Assembly (NCBI GenBank): GCA_039939375.1
Contig: JBDVJO010000008.1
Coordinates: 73,260 to 137,259 of the forward strand
Direction of reading: 5' to 3'
Length of the DNA: 64,000 bases
From: Paracrocinitomix sp039939375
Lineage (GTDB): Bacteria > Bacteroidota > Bacteroidia > Flavobacteriales_D > Crocinitomicaceae
Shown here: positions 8,251 through 17,404 of the stretch, one piece after another
How positions within the stretch are numbered: position 1 is the stretch's first letter
How the letters are laid out: every line of letters starts with the position of its first letter
Program-made: the position numbers and the translations under genes
The notes under the pieces: generated by a model
Told to the model about the DNA's origin: nothing
What the model saw: only the letters and a program-made list of their open reading frames with translations
Database searches by the model: none

Positions 8251-10623
8251 TTACTTGTCCCAGTCACCGTTAACCTTAACTCCAGATTCAATTAGTTCTT
8301 GCGCTTTTTCTATCGAGATTCTTTCACCACGGTAATAGGCAGTAACAAAAGCATCTGTGACTCCTATTTTAACAATTTCATCTTTTCTAATGGTAGCCTC
8401 ACCAGCAGAATTAAATGTTCCAGTTGAATATCTAAAATGATTTTCTGAAGTTTTCTTTGTGACCAAAGGCGTTAAATTAAACAAAACATCATGCGGAACA
8501 TCTCTCGAATATACCCCAATTTGTACGGTGAAAAATAATCCACCAATAGTTTCAGCTGCTGTTGTGCCATCTGGAGTTTCAATCGCTTCTGTCGTCTTTA
8601 TTTCTGATAAATCAATAGCGATATCATTTTCTTTTAAGAATTCTTTTCTTGAAATTGAACCTTCGTATAACTCGTATGAATTGAATTTGAATATATCAGC
8701 TGCTTCATCTTTTAAGAAATAAACTTTCACATCATCCCCTAAATTATAATCAAGTGACTCATCTTTTGCCATTAATTTTCTCAAGGAGTCTGCGGTGATA
8801 TAAAATCTTAATTCTTTGAGTTCTTTAACATTGGTTTCAATTTTATTTTCAGATTTGATGGTCTCAATTTTTGCCAAAGTTTCATCATCATAATAAGTGG
8901 TTGTTGTGTCAGGCTCACCGAATGCGTTGAATACAGTAATTTGCTGCCCAATTATTTTTCCGTCTCCATTCAGTAAATGGATGTGATGAACTTCTTGGTA
9001 AAGCTGAAAATATTCATGCTGCTCTGGAATTTCAAAAATACGCTCATAAGGAGCAAATTCATCAGTCTCAACAAGCATTTTGTATTTTTTGCCATGTCCT
9101 AACAATAAAAAGTAATCTCCTGAAATGGTATCAGATTCATCCGAAATTAACTCACTACCGTCTAAAGTTGATAAGGTTATTTTTGATTTTGCTGGAATCA
9201 ATTCGTTGTCTTTTTTTACATAACCTAAAAGTTCAGCCACAGGATCTCGTTCATCTGCAAAAGTGATTCTATACAAATCCATGTCCCCAACTCCATTTAA
9301 ATCTGCAGATGCGTAATAGCCACGGTTGTATCTATGGGTCATGGTGAAGTAGATATCATCAGCAGGAGTATTAACAGGAAAACCTAAGTTGACAGGTTTA
9401 GACCATAAGGTATCTTCTTGTTTAGATCTGAAGATATCGAAACCTCCCATGGAAGAATGTCCTTTAGATGCGAAATAAAACGTTTCCCCATCCGGGTCAA
9501 GATAAGGCGCGTCTTCATCCTCAACCGTATTGACTGTTGGACCTAAATTTTTTGCGGGTCCCCATTCGGTGTCACTTATTTTTTCAGACATGTAGATGTC
9601 TAAACCACCAAAGCCACCCGGGCGATCAGAAACAATGAATAATTGTTGGCCGTCATATGAAAAAAAGATGGAAGGTTCATGATGCTCTGAATTAACAAAA
9701 GAGCCTAGTTTTTCTGTCTTAGTGGTTTCTTCAGACTTCAAATCTATTTGCCAAACATTGGCATCATGATAGAAGTATAAAATCTTATCATTTTTATCCA
9801 ACTGAATACTGCCGTCATGATCATTAGTGTTTACTTCATCTGATAACTGGTGAAAGTTTTCATAAACAAAATCTGTGACTAAATTAACAAAAGCGCTACG
9901 GGTGGTGTCTTGAACTTTGTATTTGCGCTCAAAGAGACTACCTTTTACCAAGTCGGCAGAATAGATATCTTCATAAAACCCGCCGCCTTCTTTAGCTATT
10001 TTACCGCCTTTTGTATCAGGCCTTCTTGAAGTAAATATTAATTGTTTTTCATCTTGTGAAACTACCGCTGCATATTCAGGATATTTGGTGTTAATAGAAT
10101 CCCCCAGACTTTCAATAACTACATTTCTTGGGTTTTTAATGGCAATTTTTGCAAACTTGCAGTGTTCAATATCAAAAAATGCTTGACGCGTAATCTCTAC
10201 TTTTTCTTCATCTGTAAATGAAGGGGAATTATAAATTTTTAAAATGAACGTTTCATAGGCCTTTATTGCTTCATCAAATTTGTAAAGTAAATGCAGCATT
10301 TTTGCTCTCTTATAGTAAAAATGATGATGCCCATAAAATTCAATTTGAGTAGAATCTGTTTTGTTCAGGTAAGTTTCTATAAACGGCAAAGCATCTCTCT
10401 TTAAATCAGGGCTATAGTAATAGACCATTCCCATGTAGTAATGATAAAGAGGGTCGTTTTCTTTGGCTTCTTCAGGTAAAGATTGCAGATAGTCTAATGC
10501 TTCAACAAACTTTTCTTTTTGTAAATATTGATCGCCTTTAATTTGAAGTTTACTCTGCTGTGCGTGTGCGAAATTTGGAGTAAAGCTTGCAATAAATAAA
10601 CTAAGAATGAGAAATTGTTTCAT
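8251..10623 (-). CDS. PorE-like TPR/PD40 envelope protein with SPOR-like C-terminus
   Basis: I start at the ATG at 10623 because it directly begins the signal peptide; the ATG at 10638 adds five residues in front. The order is signal peptide (1-22), TPR-like helices (about 25-170), PD40/WD40-like propeller repeats with F-x-S-x-R-P and G-G-x-D-I-Y motifs (about 180-410), and a carboxypeptidase-regulatory-like domain (about 440-520). The C-terminal domain starts F-F-T-V-Q-I-G-V-Y-S and resembles a SPOR peptidoglycan-binding domain. PorE of the T9SS ends in an OmpA domain instead. I infer an envelope scaffold, possibly linked to T9SS or peptidoglycan. Confidence 0.75.
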   Translation of the reverse strand: MKQFLILSLFIASFTPNFAHAQQSKLQIKGDQYLQKEKFVEALDYLQSLPEEAKENDPLYHYYMGMVYYYSPDLKRDALPFIETYLNKTDSTQIEFYGHHHFYYKRAKMLHLLYKFDEAIKAYETFILKIYNSPSFTDEEKVEITRQAFFDIEHCKFAKIAIKNPRNVVIESLGDSINTKYPEYAAVVSQDEKQLIFTSRRPDTKGGKIAKEGGGFYEDIYSADLVKGSLFERKYKVQDTTRSAFVNLVTDFVYENFHQLSDEVNTNDHDGSIQLDKNDKILYFYHDANVWQIDLKSEETTKTEKLGSFVNSEHHEPSIFFSYDGQQLFIVSDRPGGFGGLDIYMSEKISDTEWGPAKNLGPTVNTVEDEDAPYLDPDGETFYFASKGHSSMGGFDIFRSKQEDTLWSKPVNLGFPVNTPADDIYFTMTHRYNRGYYASADLNGVGDMDLYRITFADERDPVAELLGYVKKDNELIPAKSKITLSTLDGSELISDESDTISGDYFLLLGHGKKYKMLVETDEFAPYERIFEIPEQHEYFQLYQEVHHIHLLNGDGKIIGQQITVFNAFGEPDTTTTYYDDETLAKIETIKSENKIETNVKELKELRFYITADSLRKLMAKDESLDYNLGDDVKVYFLKDEAADIFKFNSYELYEGSISRKEFLKENDIAIDLSEIKTTEAIETPDGTTAAETIGGLFFTVQIGVYSRDVPHDVLFNLTPLVTKKTSENHFRYSTGTFNSAGEATIRKDEIVKIGVTDAFVTAYYRGERISIEKAQELIESGVKVNGDWDK

Positions 10624-10747
10624 TGGAGGCACTATCATTGATTGAATCTACGGTATTTTGTTATTCGTCATTTAAAGAATTCGATAGAATGGAGATAATT
10701 ATGGATGAAATTTTAGTGTTAGATATAATTGATTAAATTGCTGATGT

Positions 10748-11353
10748 ATGCGTTGGATATTTATTCTATTCATTTCAATTTCTTTTCGTTCATTCGCTCA
10801 AAGTTTTGAAAGTGATTCTGCCCGTATGGCTCAAACCACAAAAAGTTTTGAAATCATGGCGATTCCAGCTTTATATTATAATGGGCTGGGCTTTGGATTT
10901 GGGATCCTTAAAAAAGGAAATGAACATGTGATTGATTTAAATGCAAATTACCTTCCTTTTGGTAATGAGCAGTTCTCAATTGGTTTGCATTATAATTTCA
11001 ATAGATACGTTCAAACTTATAAAAGTGGTTTTTTACCTTATGTTCCTTTCTGGACTGGTGTTGTTAGGAGGAATGTAGACAATAATTATGAAGATGGCGG
11101 ACCTTATTATGATCGGATGATGTTCAGATTAGGTAGCGGATTTGGGGCTTCTGTTTTAGCTAAAGAAAAACATTATTTAAGGTTAGAACTAGGAGTAGGA
11201 GCCAGTTTGAATTTTGAGGATTATGGTAGTTACGACAATGAATCTGCATTTCCTTTTAAACTCAACTTGAGAAAATTTGAGTTGTCAAATGACCAGATCA
11301 TTACACCTGCTTTAAGGCTTAGAGTACGCTACCAATTTATTAGTAAACTTTAA
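10748..11353 (+). CDS. outer-membrane beta-barrel protein
   Basis: A 201-residue protein with a signal peptide ending S-F-A-Q (about residue 18). It is followed by alternating hydrophobic/polar strands rich in Y, G and F and ends in an R-V-R-Y-Q-F-like strand. This is the look of a small outer-membrane barrel, for which no particular family is clear. Its stop codon abuts the stop of the convergent barrel gene on the other strand with no intergenic base. Confidence 0.6.
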   Translation: MRWIFILFISISFRSFAQSFESDSARMAQTTKSFEIMAIPALYYNGLGFGFGILKKGNEHVIDLNANYLPFGNEQFSIGLHYNFNRYVQTYKSGFLPYVPFWTGVVRRNVDNNYEDGGPYYDRMMFRLGSGFGASVLAKEKHYLRLELGVGASLNFEDYGSYDNESAFPFKLNLRKFELSNDQIITPALRLRVRYQFISKL

Positions 11354-12073
11354 TTATTTTTCTTTCGCCATTGGAAAGTAGTAACGTAAATCTACCGTTA
11401 AATAGCTACCCCTAATGTTATCAATTGCAGCAATTTTGTTTTGATCAAATTCATAAGACATTGCAAAGGTCATGATTGGCGCAAATGGCAAATGATATGA
11501 GCTTCCTAGGTAAAATGTCCCTTTTTCTTTGGTGCGGTATTCAAACCCAAGGTTCGCTAACATAGATGCTTGAAATTTAGAACGGTATGCACCTTCTTGC
11601 TGAAAGCGTTCATTCGCATCAATCGGTTCATAGGTTCTAACATCTGAAGGAAATAAAGTTAATGCTGCACCTAAAGCTGTATTCATGTAGATCTCGTCAC
11701 TTAGTCTGATGAAAACTAGGCAGGAGATCGGCATTTCGTAGCTCACAACTCTTACGTTGCCTTCTCCAACATATCCAGAATCTGGAACGGCATAATCCAA
11801 TTTGAAATTCCGTTGTGTATAAGTGATTCCAGTTTCTAAAGCAAAAACATCACCTAAACCAACTCTAATGATTCCACCGAATGAATGCCCAACTTTTTGT
11901 GTGACGGTAGATTGAAAGATGCCTTTATTGAATTCTTGATCATACATCCCAATTAATCGATTAGGAATGATAGGCTTATATTTAAATCCAAAAAGTGTTT
12001 CTCCTTTTTGGGCCATACCCAACGTGGAGAAGCAGAATAGAAGTATAAATGTTTGGATTAAATTTTTAAGCAT
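11354..12073 (-). CDS. outer-membrane beta-barrel protein (PorT/OMP_b-brl type)
   Basis: A 239-residue protein with a signal peptide (about 1-21, cut after G-M-A-Q) and a series of amphipathic strands such as F-A-L-E-T-G-I-T-Y and L-A-N-L-G-F-E-Y, ending Y-L-T-V-D-L-R-Y-Y-F before a charged tail. This resembles the PorT-like/OMP_b-brl_2 barrels of Bacteroidota. It is the last gene of a long minus-strand run with 13 bp to the gene before it. Whether it is a T9SS part is not shown. Confidence 0.65.
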   Translation of the reverse strand: MLKNLIQTFILLFCFSTLGMAQKGETLFGFKYKPIIPNRLIGMYDQEFNKGIFQSTVTQKVGHSFGGIIRVGLGDVFALETGITYTQRNFKLDYAVPDSGYVGEGNVRVVSYEMPISCLVFIRLSDEIYMNTALGAALTLFPSDVRTYEPIDANERFQQEGAYRSKFQASMLANLGFEYRTKEKGTFYLGSSYHLPFAPIMTFAMSYEFDQNKIAAIDNIRGSYLTVDLRYYFPMAKEK

Positions 12074-12086
12074 AGTGCAATTTAAT

Positions 12087-12506
12087 TCATTCGTTTTCTA
12101 GTTGTTCAGTCTTTTCTTGCAATTTATTCATATTCTTTACATATCCAACGATACCTAAAGTAAGCATCCCAAAAAAGAATATTATAAGAGCATAACGCAA
12201 AAAACCATTTTTTATCATGTGACTTCTATGTTTTCCTGAAACTATGAAGTTTACTTTTTGAACTCGACCAAAATCATTTTTGTGAACACCGAATAAATAA
12301 ACGGTTTCGGTTTTCTGGTCTTGCCCTAGCATTGGTCTTGGTTCAAACTGTTCTTGATCGTATTCAAACCAAATTTTACGTTCTTCAAGTTCAGCCTTAA
12401 ATTGCTCAGCTTCAGCAAGGGAATAGAAGCTAAATATTTTGTATTGCTTATTGGTAGGATGCGATTTATAATTAACCAATCCTAAGGTGCCTATTCTTCT
12501 TGCCAT
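12087..12506 (-). CDS. hypothetical protein with one C-terminal TM helix
   Basis: A 139-residue protein. Residues 15-100 form an alpha/beta domain with F-S-F-Y-S-L-A-E-A-E-Q-F-K near the start, which resembles ferredoxin-like signal-transducing domains seen before membrane anchors. A transmembrane helix at about 105-125 follows, then a short E/K-rich tail. The start overlaps the stop of the nitroreductase gene by 16 bp, so it is probably co-translated. No function is recognised. Confidence 0.6.
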   Translation of the reverse strand: MARRIGTLGLVNYKSHPTNKQYKIFSFYSLAEAEQFKAELEERKIWFEYDQEQFEPRPMLGQDQKTETVYLFGVHKNDFGRVQKVNFIVSGKHRSHMIKNGFLRYALIIFFFGMLTLGIVGYVKNMNKLQEKTEQLENE

Positions 12507-13087
12507 GTCGTGAAATATTCAATTGGTTTTCTATGACCTTTTGGCCATTTATAATCCGGTTTTGGATATCCTACGTAGAAAAGGCCTAAGCATTTGTCTT
12601 GTTCTTTCAATCCCAGAAAATCTTTCATTTCTTGAGTATAAATCAATTTTGGGGTCGACCAGAATCCTCCTAATCCCCATGCCGTACAGGTTAAATACAT
12701 ATTTTGAATGGCGCAAGCTACCGCTTCAATTTCTTCCATTTCCATGATCTTACTTTCGGGATCTCTATTTAAAGAAACTGCTATAACGGCACATCCTGAC
12801 GCAATTGGTCGATTTTTCAATTTGTCAAACTTCATTTGCTTAAAGTCATCTCCTTGAAATTTCTCTGCGTAGAGCTCAGATAGAAAATCGCTCAAGGCAA
12901 CTTTGCCTTCACCTAAAAACACTTTGAATTGCCAAGGTTGAGTTGAGCCATGATTAGGTGCCCAAATTGCATTGTTCAATATGGTTTCAACCTGTTCGCG
13001 GTGAACTTTTCTTTCGGCATAAAATTCCGGAAAAATGGTTCTACGGTCTTTTATTACATCAGTGATTTCAGATAAATTGTATTTCAT
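12491..13087 (-). CDS. nitroreductase family FMN enzyme
   Basis: I start at the ATG at 13087 (M-K-Y-N-L-S-E-I); an upstream in-frame ATG at 13114 only adds nine unconserved residues. The protein has R-R-T-I-F-P-E near the N-terminus, A-P-N-H-G-S-T-Q-P-W-x-F (the FMN-contacting loop), and A-W-G-L-G-G-F-W-S-T-P, all typical of the nitroreductase fold. These enzymes use FMN and NAD(P)H to reduce nitro compounds, quinones or flavins; the substrate is unknown. It belongs to the minus-strand run from the Kir channel to the barrel. Confidence 0.88.
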   Translation of the reverse strand: MKYNLSEITDVIKDRRTIFPEFYAERKVHREQVETILNNAIWAPNHGSTQPWQFKVFLGEGKVALSDFLSELYAEKFQGDDFKQMKFDKLKNRPIASGCAVIAVSLNRDPESKIMEMEEIEAVACAIQNMYLTCTAWGLGGFWSTPKLIYTQEMKDFLGLKEQDKCLGLFYVGYPKPDYKWPKGHRKPIEYFTTWQEE

Positions 13088-13124
13088 AATATGTAAAAAG
13101 GCAAATTTAGCCAATAAAATAGAA

Positions 13125-13703
13125 TCAGAACTTTTTCAGTTCTTCGTAAAGTCGGTGTAAAGGCAATCCCATAACTGTAAAATAGCTTCCTTCTAATTTG
13201 TGGATGGCTACATATCCTATCCATTCTTGAACTCCGTATGAGCCTGCCTTGTCAAAAGGTTGATATTTCTCTATATAGTAGTTGATTTCTTCAGCACTTA
13301 AGTCACAGAAAGTCACCTGCGTGTGATCAGAAAAAACTACTTGTTTTGATGAAGATGTAATAGCGACACCCGTCACCACCGTATGCATTTTGCCAGACAT
13401 TTTTGCAATCATCTCTTTCGCTTCTTTCTCAGACTTGGGTTTTTCTAAAATTTCATCTCCTAAAATGACAATTGTATCAGAAGTAATCAGGATATCATTT
13501 TCAGAAAGTTCTTGTTCAAAAGCACTGGCCTTTAATTTAGAAAGATATGCAGGCACTTCTTGTGGAGGAATGTCGTCAGGATAAAGTTCTTCAATATCTT
13601 TTGTTTGGATACTAAATTCAATATCCAAGCCTTTTAACAAGTCTTGTCTTCTGGGCGATTTGGATGCCAGAATAATATTCTTTGATTCTAAATGATGCAA
13701 CAT
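13125..13703 (-). CDS. maf: Maf-like nucleoside triphosphate pyrophosphatase
   Basis: A 192-residue protein starting with I-I-L-A-S-K-S-P-R-R (A-S-x-S-P-R-R motif at 13-19), then S-K-L-K-A near 55, S-D-T-I-V near 75, and D-K-A-G-S-Y-G-V-Q-E near 150. These are the conserved Maf/HAM1-like motifs. The YhdE-type subgroup hydrolyses dTTP, UTP and pseudo-UTP to monophosphates, acting as house cleaning. The Q-E-W-I-G ending of the last motif fits that subgroup. One base separates it from the prenyltransferase gene upstream. Confidence 0.92.
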   Translation of the reverse strand: MLHHLESKNIILASKSPRRQDLLKGLDIEFSIQTKDIEELYPDDIPPQEVPAYLSKLKASAFEQELSENDILITSDTIVILGDEILEKPKSEKEAKEMIAKMSGKMHTVVTGVAITSSSKQVVFSDHTQVTFCDLSAEEINYYIEKYQPFDKAGSYGVQEWIGYVAIHKLEGSYFTVMGLPLHRLYEELKKF

Positions 13704-13704
13704 G

Positions 13705-14727
13705 CTACAAAAATAATGGACTTAGCATTCCTAGCATCATGGCAATCTTTAAAAAATTAGAAGATAGTAAATAGTACTTACGTTTATTGGTCGTTAATAA
13801 AATGAGATAACCAATAATCACTGCTAACATACTTGCAATGACACATGTATTAAAAGCGGTCGCTCCATCAGGAGCTGCCATCTGGAATCTTAAAACGGTT
13901 ATGTTGTCGTAAAAGTAAATATTGTACAGGTAAAATGCCATTAAAAAAAGAAGAGGTACGAGCACTATGACCAGTATGATTTTAGTCTTTTTGATTCCTA
14001 AAGCAATTGGAATTGTTCTGGCAGACAAATGCAAGTCGCCTCTGATATCAGCAATATCCTTAATTATTTCCCTTAGAAAGTTGATGACAAAGGCTATAAT
14101 AGCAATCATCACCACAACTTCAGAAATAAACATGACGCCAGACCGGCTTGTGCCTGCCAAGTTATAACCATCTAATGGCAGATTGTAAATGAGAACATAC
14201 AAAGGAACAATTCCTACCATTAAGGCGACTAGAATGTTGCCTACAAATAATTTACGTTTGTAAATGGCAGAATAAAACCACAGAAAGTTAATGATCACAA
14301 ATGCAATAATTAGAATCAACCAGTTGTGAGAAATCCAAGATAAATAGAACGTGATAAAGAGACCAATGATATTAAAAATCCAATTGAACATAATGGCCCA
14401 ACGTCTTTTGATATGTTTGTCAATGATTAATCTTTCTGGTTTGTTTACGCGGTCTGCTTTTACATCAAAATAGTCGTTAATGACGTTACCGGCTCCAGCA
14501 ATTAACATCACCGCAAGAACAAGGAGCAAAAAGTTAAGATCAATATTATAAAAAGTAGAAAGTTGCTCAAAAAGATTAAGCTCACCTTTTGATAAATGAA
14601 GGATTGCTTTATTCGCTTGACTGTTTCCATGTGCAGCTATAAACACTTGGATTATTGACATAGTTAATCCTATCACCAAAAGGTTCCCGAAACGCACAAG
14701 TCTGAGAAAATGGATTAAGGATTTCAT
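13705..14727 (-). CDS. UbiA-family prenyltransferase (GGGP-geranylgeranyltransferase-like)
   Basis: A 340-residue polytopic membrane protein with about eight or nine helices. N-V-I-N-D-Y-F-D-V-K-A-D (first Asp-rich motif, N-D-x-x-D-x-x-x-D) lies near residue 85 and D-I-A-D-I-R-G-D (second motif) near 230. These motifs bind Mg2+ and prenyl diphosphate. Bacteroidota homologues are usually annotated as geranylgeranylglycerol-phosphate geranylgeranyltransferase, but the lipid acceptor is not shown by sequence. The long loop between the first helix and the Asp motif is somewhat unusual. Confidence 0.85.
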   Translation of the reverse strand: MKSLIHFLRLVRFGNLLVIGLTMSIIQVFIAAHGNSQANKAILHLSKGELNLFEQLSTFYNIDLNFLLLVLAVMLIAGAGNVINDYFDVKADRVNKPERLIIDKHIKRRWAIMFNWIFNIIGLFITFYLSWISHNWLILIIAFVIINFLWFYSAIYKRKLFVGNILVALMVGIVPLYVLIYNLPLDGYNLAGTSRSGVMFISEVVVMIAIIAFVINFLREIIKDIADIRGDLHLSARTIPIALGIKKTKIILVIVLVPLLFLMAFYLYNIYFYDNITVLRFQMAAPDGATAFNTCVIASMLAVIIGYLILLTTNKRKYYLLSSNFLKIAMMLGMLSPLFL

Positions 14728-14740
14728 ATGTTTTGCTCAG

Positions 14741-16786
14741 CTATTGCTTCACAACATAAACAGTTCTTCTGTTTTGCTGATGTGCTTCTTTTTTTTCTTT
14801 TTCAGTTGGAAGACTTTCAATCCACTCTTCTGTTCGCACAACTTCTTTTCCGTCTTGTGTAAATTTTGATGGCTTTGTTTCGCCATATCCTTGATGCGTC
14901 ATTCTATCTGCCTTAACTCCCTGAGAAACCAAGTACTCATAAACAGATTTTGCTCTACGTTTAGACAAGTCTAAGTTGTGTGCATCATCTCCTTGCGCAT
15001 CAGTATGCCCTTGTAGCTCAATTTTCATATTGGGTTGCTGGTTCTTTAAGAAATCGGCAAATTTATTCAACTCTACAAAGGACTCTGGTCTTAATTTATC
15101 TGAATCTAAATCAAATAATACGTTCGCTAAAATATTTTCCCCAGTATCGTTTAAAGGCACTAAAGGCACATCTCTGTGATAAGGTTCTTCTGAATTTTCA
15201 GGAACCTTTAAATCAAAGTTTACAGAGTAAGGATGGTATCCCGGACATTCAACAAATAAAGCATAACGTCTATTAATTGGTAATGAAACTAAAAATGATC
15301 CATCAATAGGGTCAGAAGTTGATTGTACCACCTCTTTTTCGGTTTCTAGGTCTACCAATTTGAATTGTGCTTTCAGTTTTTTACCGCTCACTGAATTGTA
15401 AACAGTTCCGGTCATATAGGTTGTTTTGGTTGGTCTAATCTCTTCAGGCATTTCAAATTGATACAAATCTAATCCACCCAAACCACCTGGTCGGTCAGAC
15501 CCGAAAATAGCCAGTTCACCATTTGCATATACTAATAATGAATTTTCATCATGATGCGTATTGATAGGGTAGCCTAAGTTTTGGGGATCAGTCCAAGTTC
15601 CGTCATCTTGCAAAGTTGTTTTGTACAAGTCATATCCGCCCATTCCTAAATGCCCGTTTGATGAAAAGTAAAGTGTTCTTCCATCCGGATGAATGTGAAC
15701 TGAAGCTTCTGAATAAGGGGTGTTAATATTGTTAGGCAGTTTTACCGGTTCTCCCCAAGCGCCATCATCTCCTAAAGTGGCTACATAAATGTCACCGTTT
15801 CTCTGATTTCTTCCACCAGTTCCTCTTACCGTTCCTCTTATGAAATAAAGCGTTCTACCGTCAGATGAGAGCGAGGGTTGTGTTTCCCAGTGTTTTGAAT
15901 TCACCATTCCTGGTAAGTTGATTGGATCTGTCCAGTTTTTACCGATTTTCTCAGTTATGAAAAGGTCACATGATCCATATCCTCTTCTGTTTCCGCCATA
16001 TCCCAAACGCTCTACGGCACAGCCAACAAAAATTAAGGTTTTTCCATCAGGAGCAAAGGTTGGTGCACCTTCGTTGAAAGGCGTGTTGATATTTGCAGGC
16101 ATTGGCTCTCCGGTGTTCCAATATCCATCTAAATCTTTAGAAACAAAAAAGTCTTCTTGCATGTTTCCACTAGAACTGGTTACCAATCTTGTGAATAGTA
16201 ATTCTTCTTGATCTACCGTTAGGGTAGGGAAGTATTCTAAGTCTCCAGAGTTCACTCCAGACCCAATGTTTACCGGGTTGAAGGGAACTGGGTTTTTCTT
16301 AGCGTTAATGGCAAATTCACAAGTTTTAATGAACCATAAATTCTCCTCTGCCATTTCTTTAGGTGCGTTTTTGTAGCCTGCATATTTTTTGGCGTGAACC
16401 AAGGCTTCATCATACATACCTATAGACATTTCTAATGCTGCCATTTCGAAATAAACATACCCCGTAGATGAATAGAAAGTTTCGATTTGAAATAGAATAT
16501 TGTAGGCCTCAATTGCTGAATTTATATCGCCAGATTCCATGCTATATTGAGCTTTTAGTAGGTAAGCCTCTTGAAAATTTGGGTCTTTTGCAATTGCCTT
16601 TTCTAGATAATCCAAAGAAGTAGTAAGGTTTAATCTTCCTGTTCTTGGATCTCTTTCGTTAGAGGCTTCCATTGCTGCTTCAGCATATTTTATAGCTTTT
16701 TTACTTTTTGTATGCCATTGTCCGGGTTGTGCGGTGGCACAAGATGTTGAAATTATCAGTATGAAAAGTGCGAGTAAGTTTCTCAT
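14741..16786 (-). CDS. porE: PorE-like OmpA-family lipoprotein (T9SS-associated)
   Basis: The domain order is a signal peptide with possible lipobox S-T-S-C (Cys 16), TPR helices (about 30-155), PD40 propeller repeats with L-F-T-R, G-G-Y-D-L-Y and G-S-D-R-P-G-G-L-G-G motifs (about 170-430), a carboxypeptidase-regulatory-like domain (about 440-540), and an OmpA C-terminal peptidoglycan-binding domain (L-F-D-L-D-S-D-K-L, G-H-T-D-A-Q-G, N-R-R-T-V). This is exactly the architecture of PorE, which anchors the type IX secretion machinery to peptidoglycan. The symbol is by architecture; paralogues with the same order exist. Confidence 0.8.
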   Translation of the reverse strand: MRNLLALFILIISTSCATAQPGQWHTKSKKAIKYAEAAMEASNERDPRTGRLNLTTSLDYLEKAIAKDPNFQEAYLLKAQYSMESGDINSAIEAYNILFQIETFYSSTGYVYFEMAALEMSIGMYDEALVHAKKYAGYKNAPKEMAEENLWFIKTCEFAINAKKNPVPFNPVNIGSGVNSGDLEYFPTLTVDQEELLFTRLVTSSSGNMQEDFFVSKDLDGYWNTGEPMPANINTPFNEGAPTFAPDGKTLIFVGCAVERLGYGGNRRGYGSCDLFITEKIGKNWTDPINLPGMVNSKHWETQPSLSSDGRTLYFIRGTVRGTGGRNQRNGDIYVATLGDDGAWGEPVKLPNNINTPYSEASVHIHPDGRTLYFSSNGHLGMGGYDLYKTTLQDDGTWTDPQNLGYPINTHHDENSLLVYANGELAIFGSDRPGGLGGLDLYQFEMPEEIRPTKTTYMTGTVYNSVSGKKLKAQFKLVDLETEKEVVQSTSDPIDGSFLVSLPINRRYALFVECPGYHPYSVNFDLKVPENSEEPYHRDVPLVPLNDTGENILANVLFDLDSDKLRPESFVELNKFADFLKNQQPNMKIELQGHTDAQGDDAHNLDLSKRRAKSVYEYLVSQGVKADRMTHQGYGETKPSKFTQDGKEVVRTEEWIESLPTEKEKKEAHQQNRRTVYVVKQ

Positions 16787-16792
16787 GTTATT

Positions 16793-17404
16793 TTAAGGAA
16801 TATTTAAAAATTTGTGCGTTTGAAGTGAAATATTCCACTCCGTATTTTGTTTAACGTAATCCACCATCATTGGTAACATTTCGTCACTTTTGTCCCATTC
16901 AGGTTGCATATATAAAATGCACTGATCATTCATCTTTTCTTTCAGTTCTTCAGCCCATTTAAAATCATGCCTGTTAAATATAATCATTTTTAGTTCCTGC
17001 GCTATCGCGTAATTTTCTTCAATAGGCAGTTTAAATTTTTTCGGAGACAAGCAAATCCAGTCAATTAAACCTGTGATTTTATACGCTCCTGAGGTTTCAA
17101 TTGCAATTTCTATGCCTTCTGCCTTCAAAGCGGCTGTTAATCCCGTTAAATCATACATTGCAGGTTCACCACCAGTGATCACCGCAAAGTCGGTTCCGGA
17201 TGCTTTTACCCGAGTCATAATCTCATCAATAGATACAACTGGATGTAAACTAGCATCCCATGATTCTTTCACATCACACCATGCGCAGCCAACATCACAA
17301 CCAGCTAGTCGAATAAAATAGGCCGCTCTACCACTGTAAAATCCTTCACCTTGAAGTGAATAAAAATCTTCCATTAAAGGAATTTCAACATCTGTATTAC
17401 TCAT
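16793..17404 (-). CDS. queE: 7-carboxy-7-deazaguanine synthase
   Basis: A radical SAM enzyme that converts 6-carboxytetrahydropterin to 7-carboxy-7-deazaguanine in queuosine synthesis. C36, C40 and C43 (C-D-V-G-C-A-W-C) ligate the 4Fe-4S cluster and T-G-G-E-P near 75-79 contacts SAM. The N-terminal Y-S-L-Q-G-E-G is typical of QueE. The start is the ATG at 17404, which overlaps the stop of the Kir channel gene by 8 bp. Its partner queD lies separately at 38523-38966. Confidence 0.93.
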   Translation of the reverse strand: MSNTDVEIPLMEDFYSLQGEGFYSGRAAYFIRLAGCDVGCAWCDVKESWDASLHPVVSIDEIMTRVKASGTDFAVITGGEPAMYDLTGLTAALKAEGIEIAIETSGAYKITGLIDWICLSPKKFKLPIEENYAIAQELKMIIFNRHDFKWAEELKEKMNDQCILYMQPEWDKSDEMLPMMVDYVKQNTEWNISLQTHKFLNIP

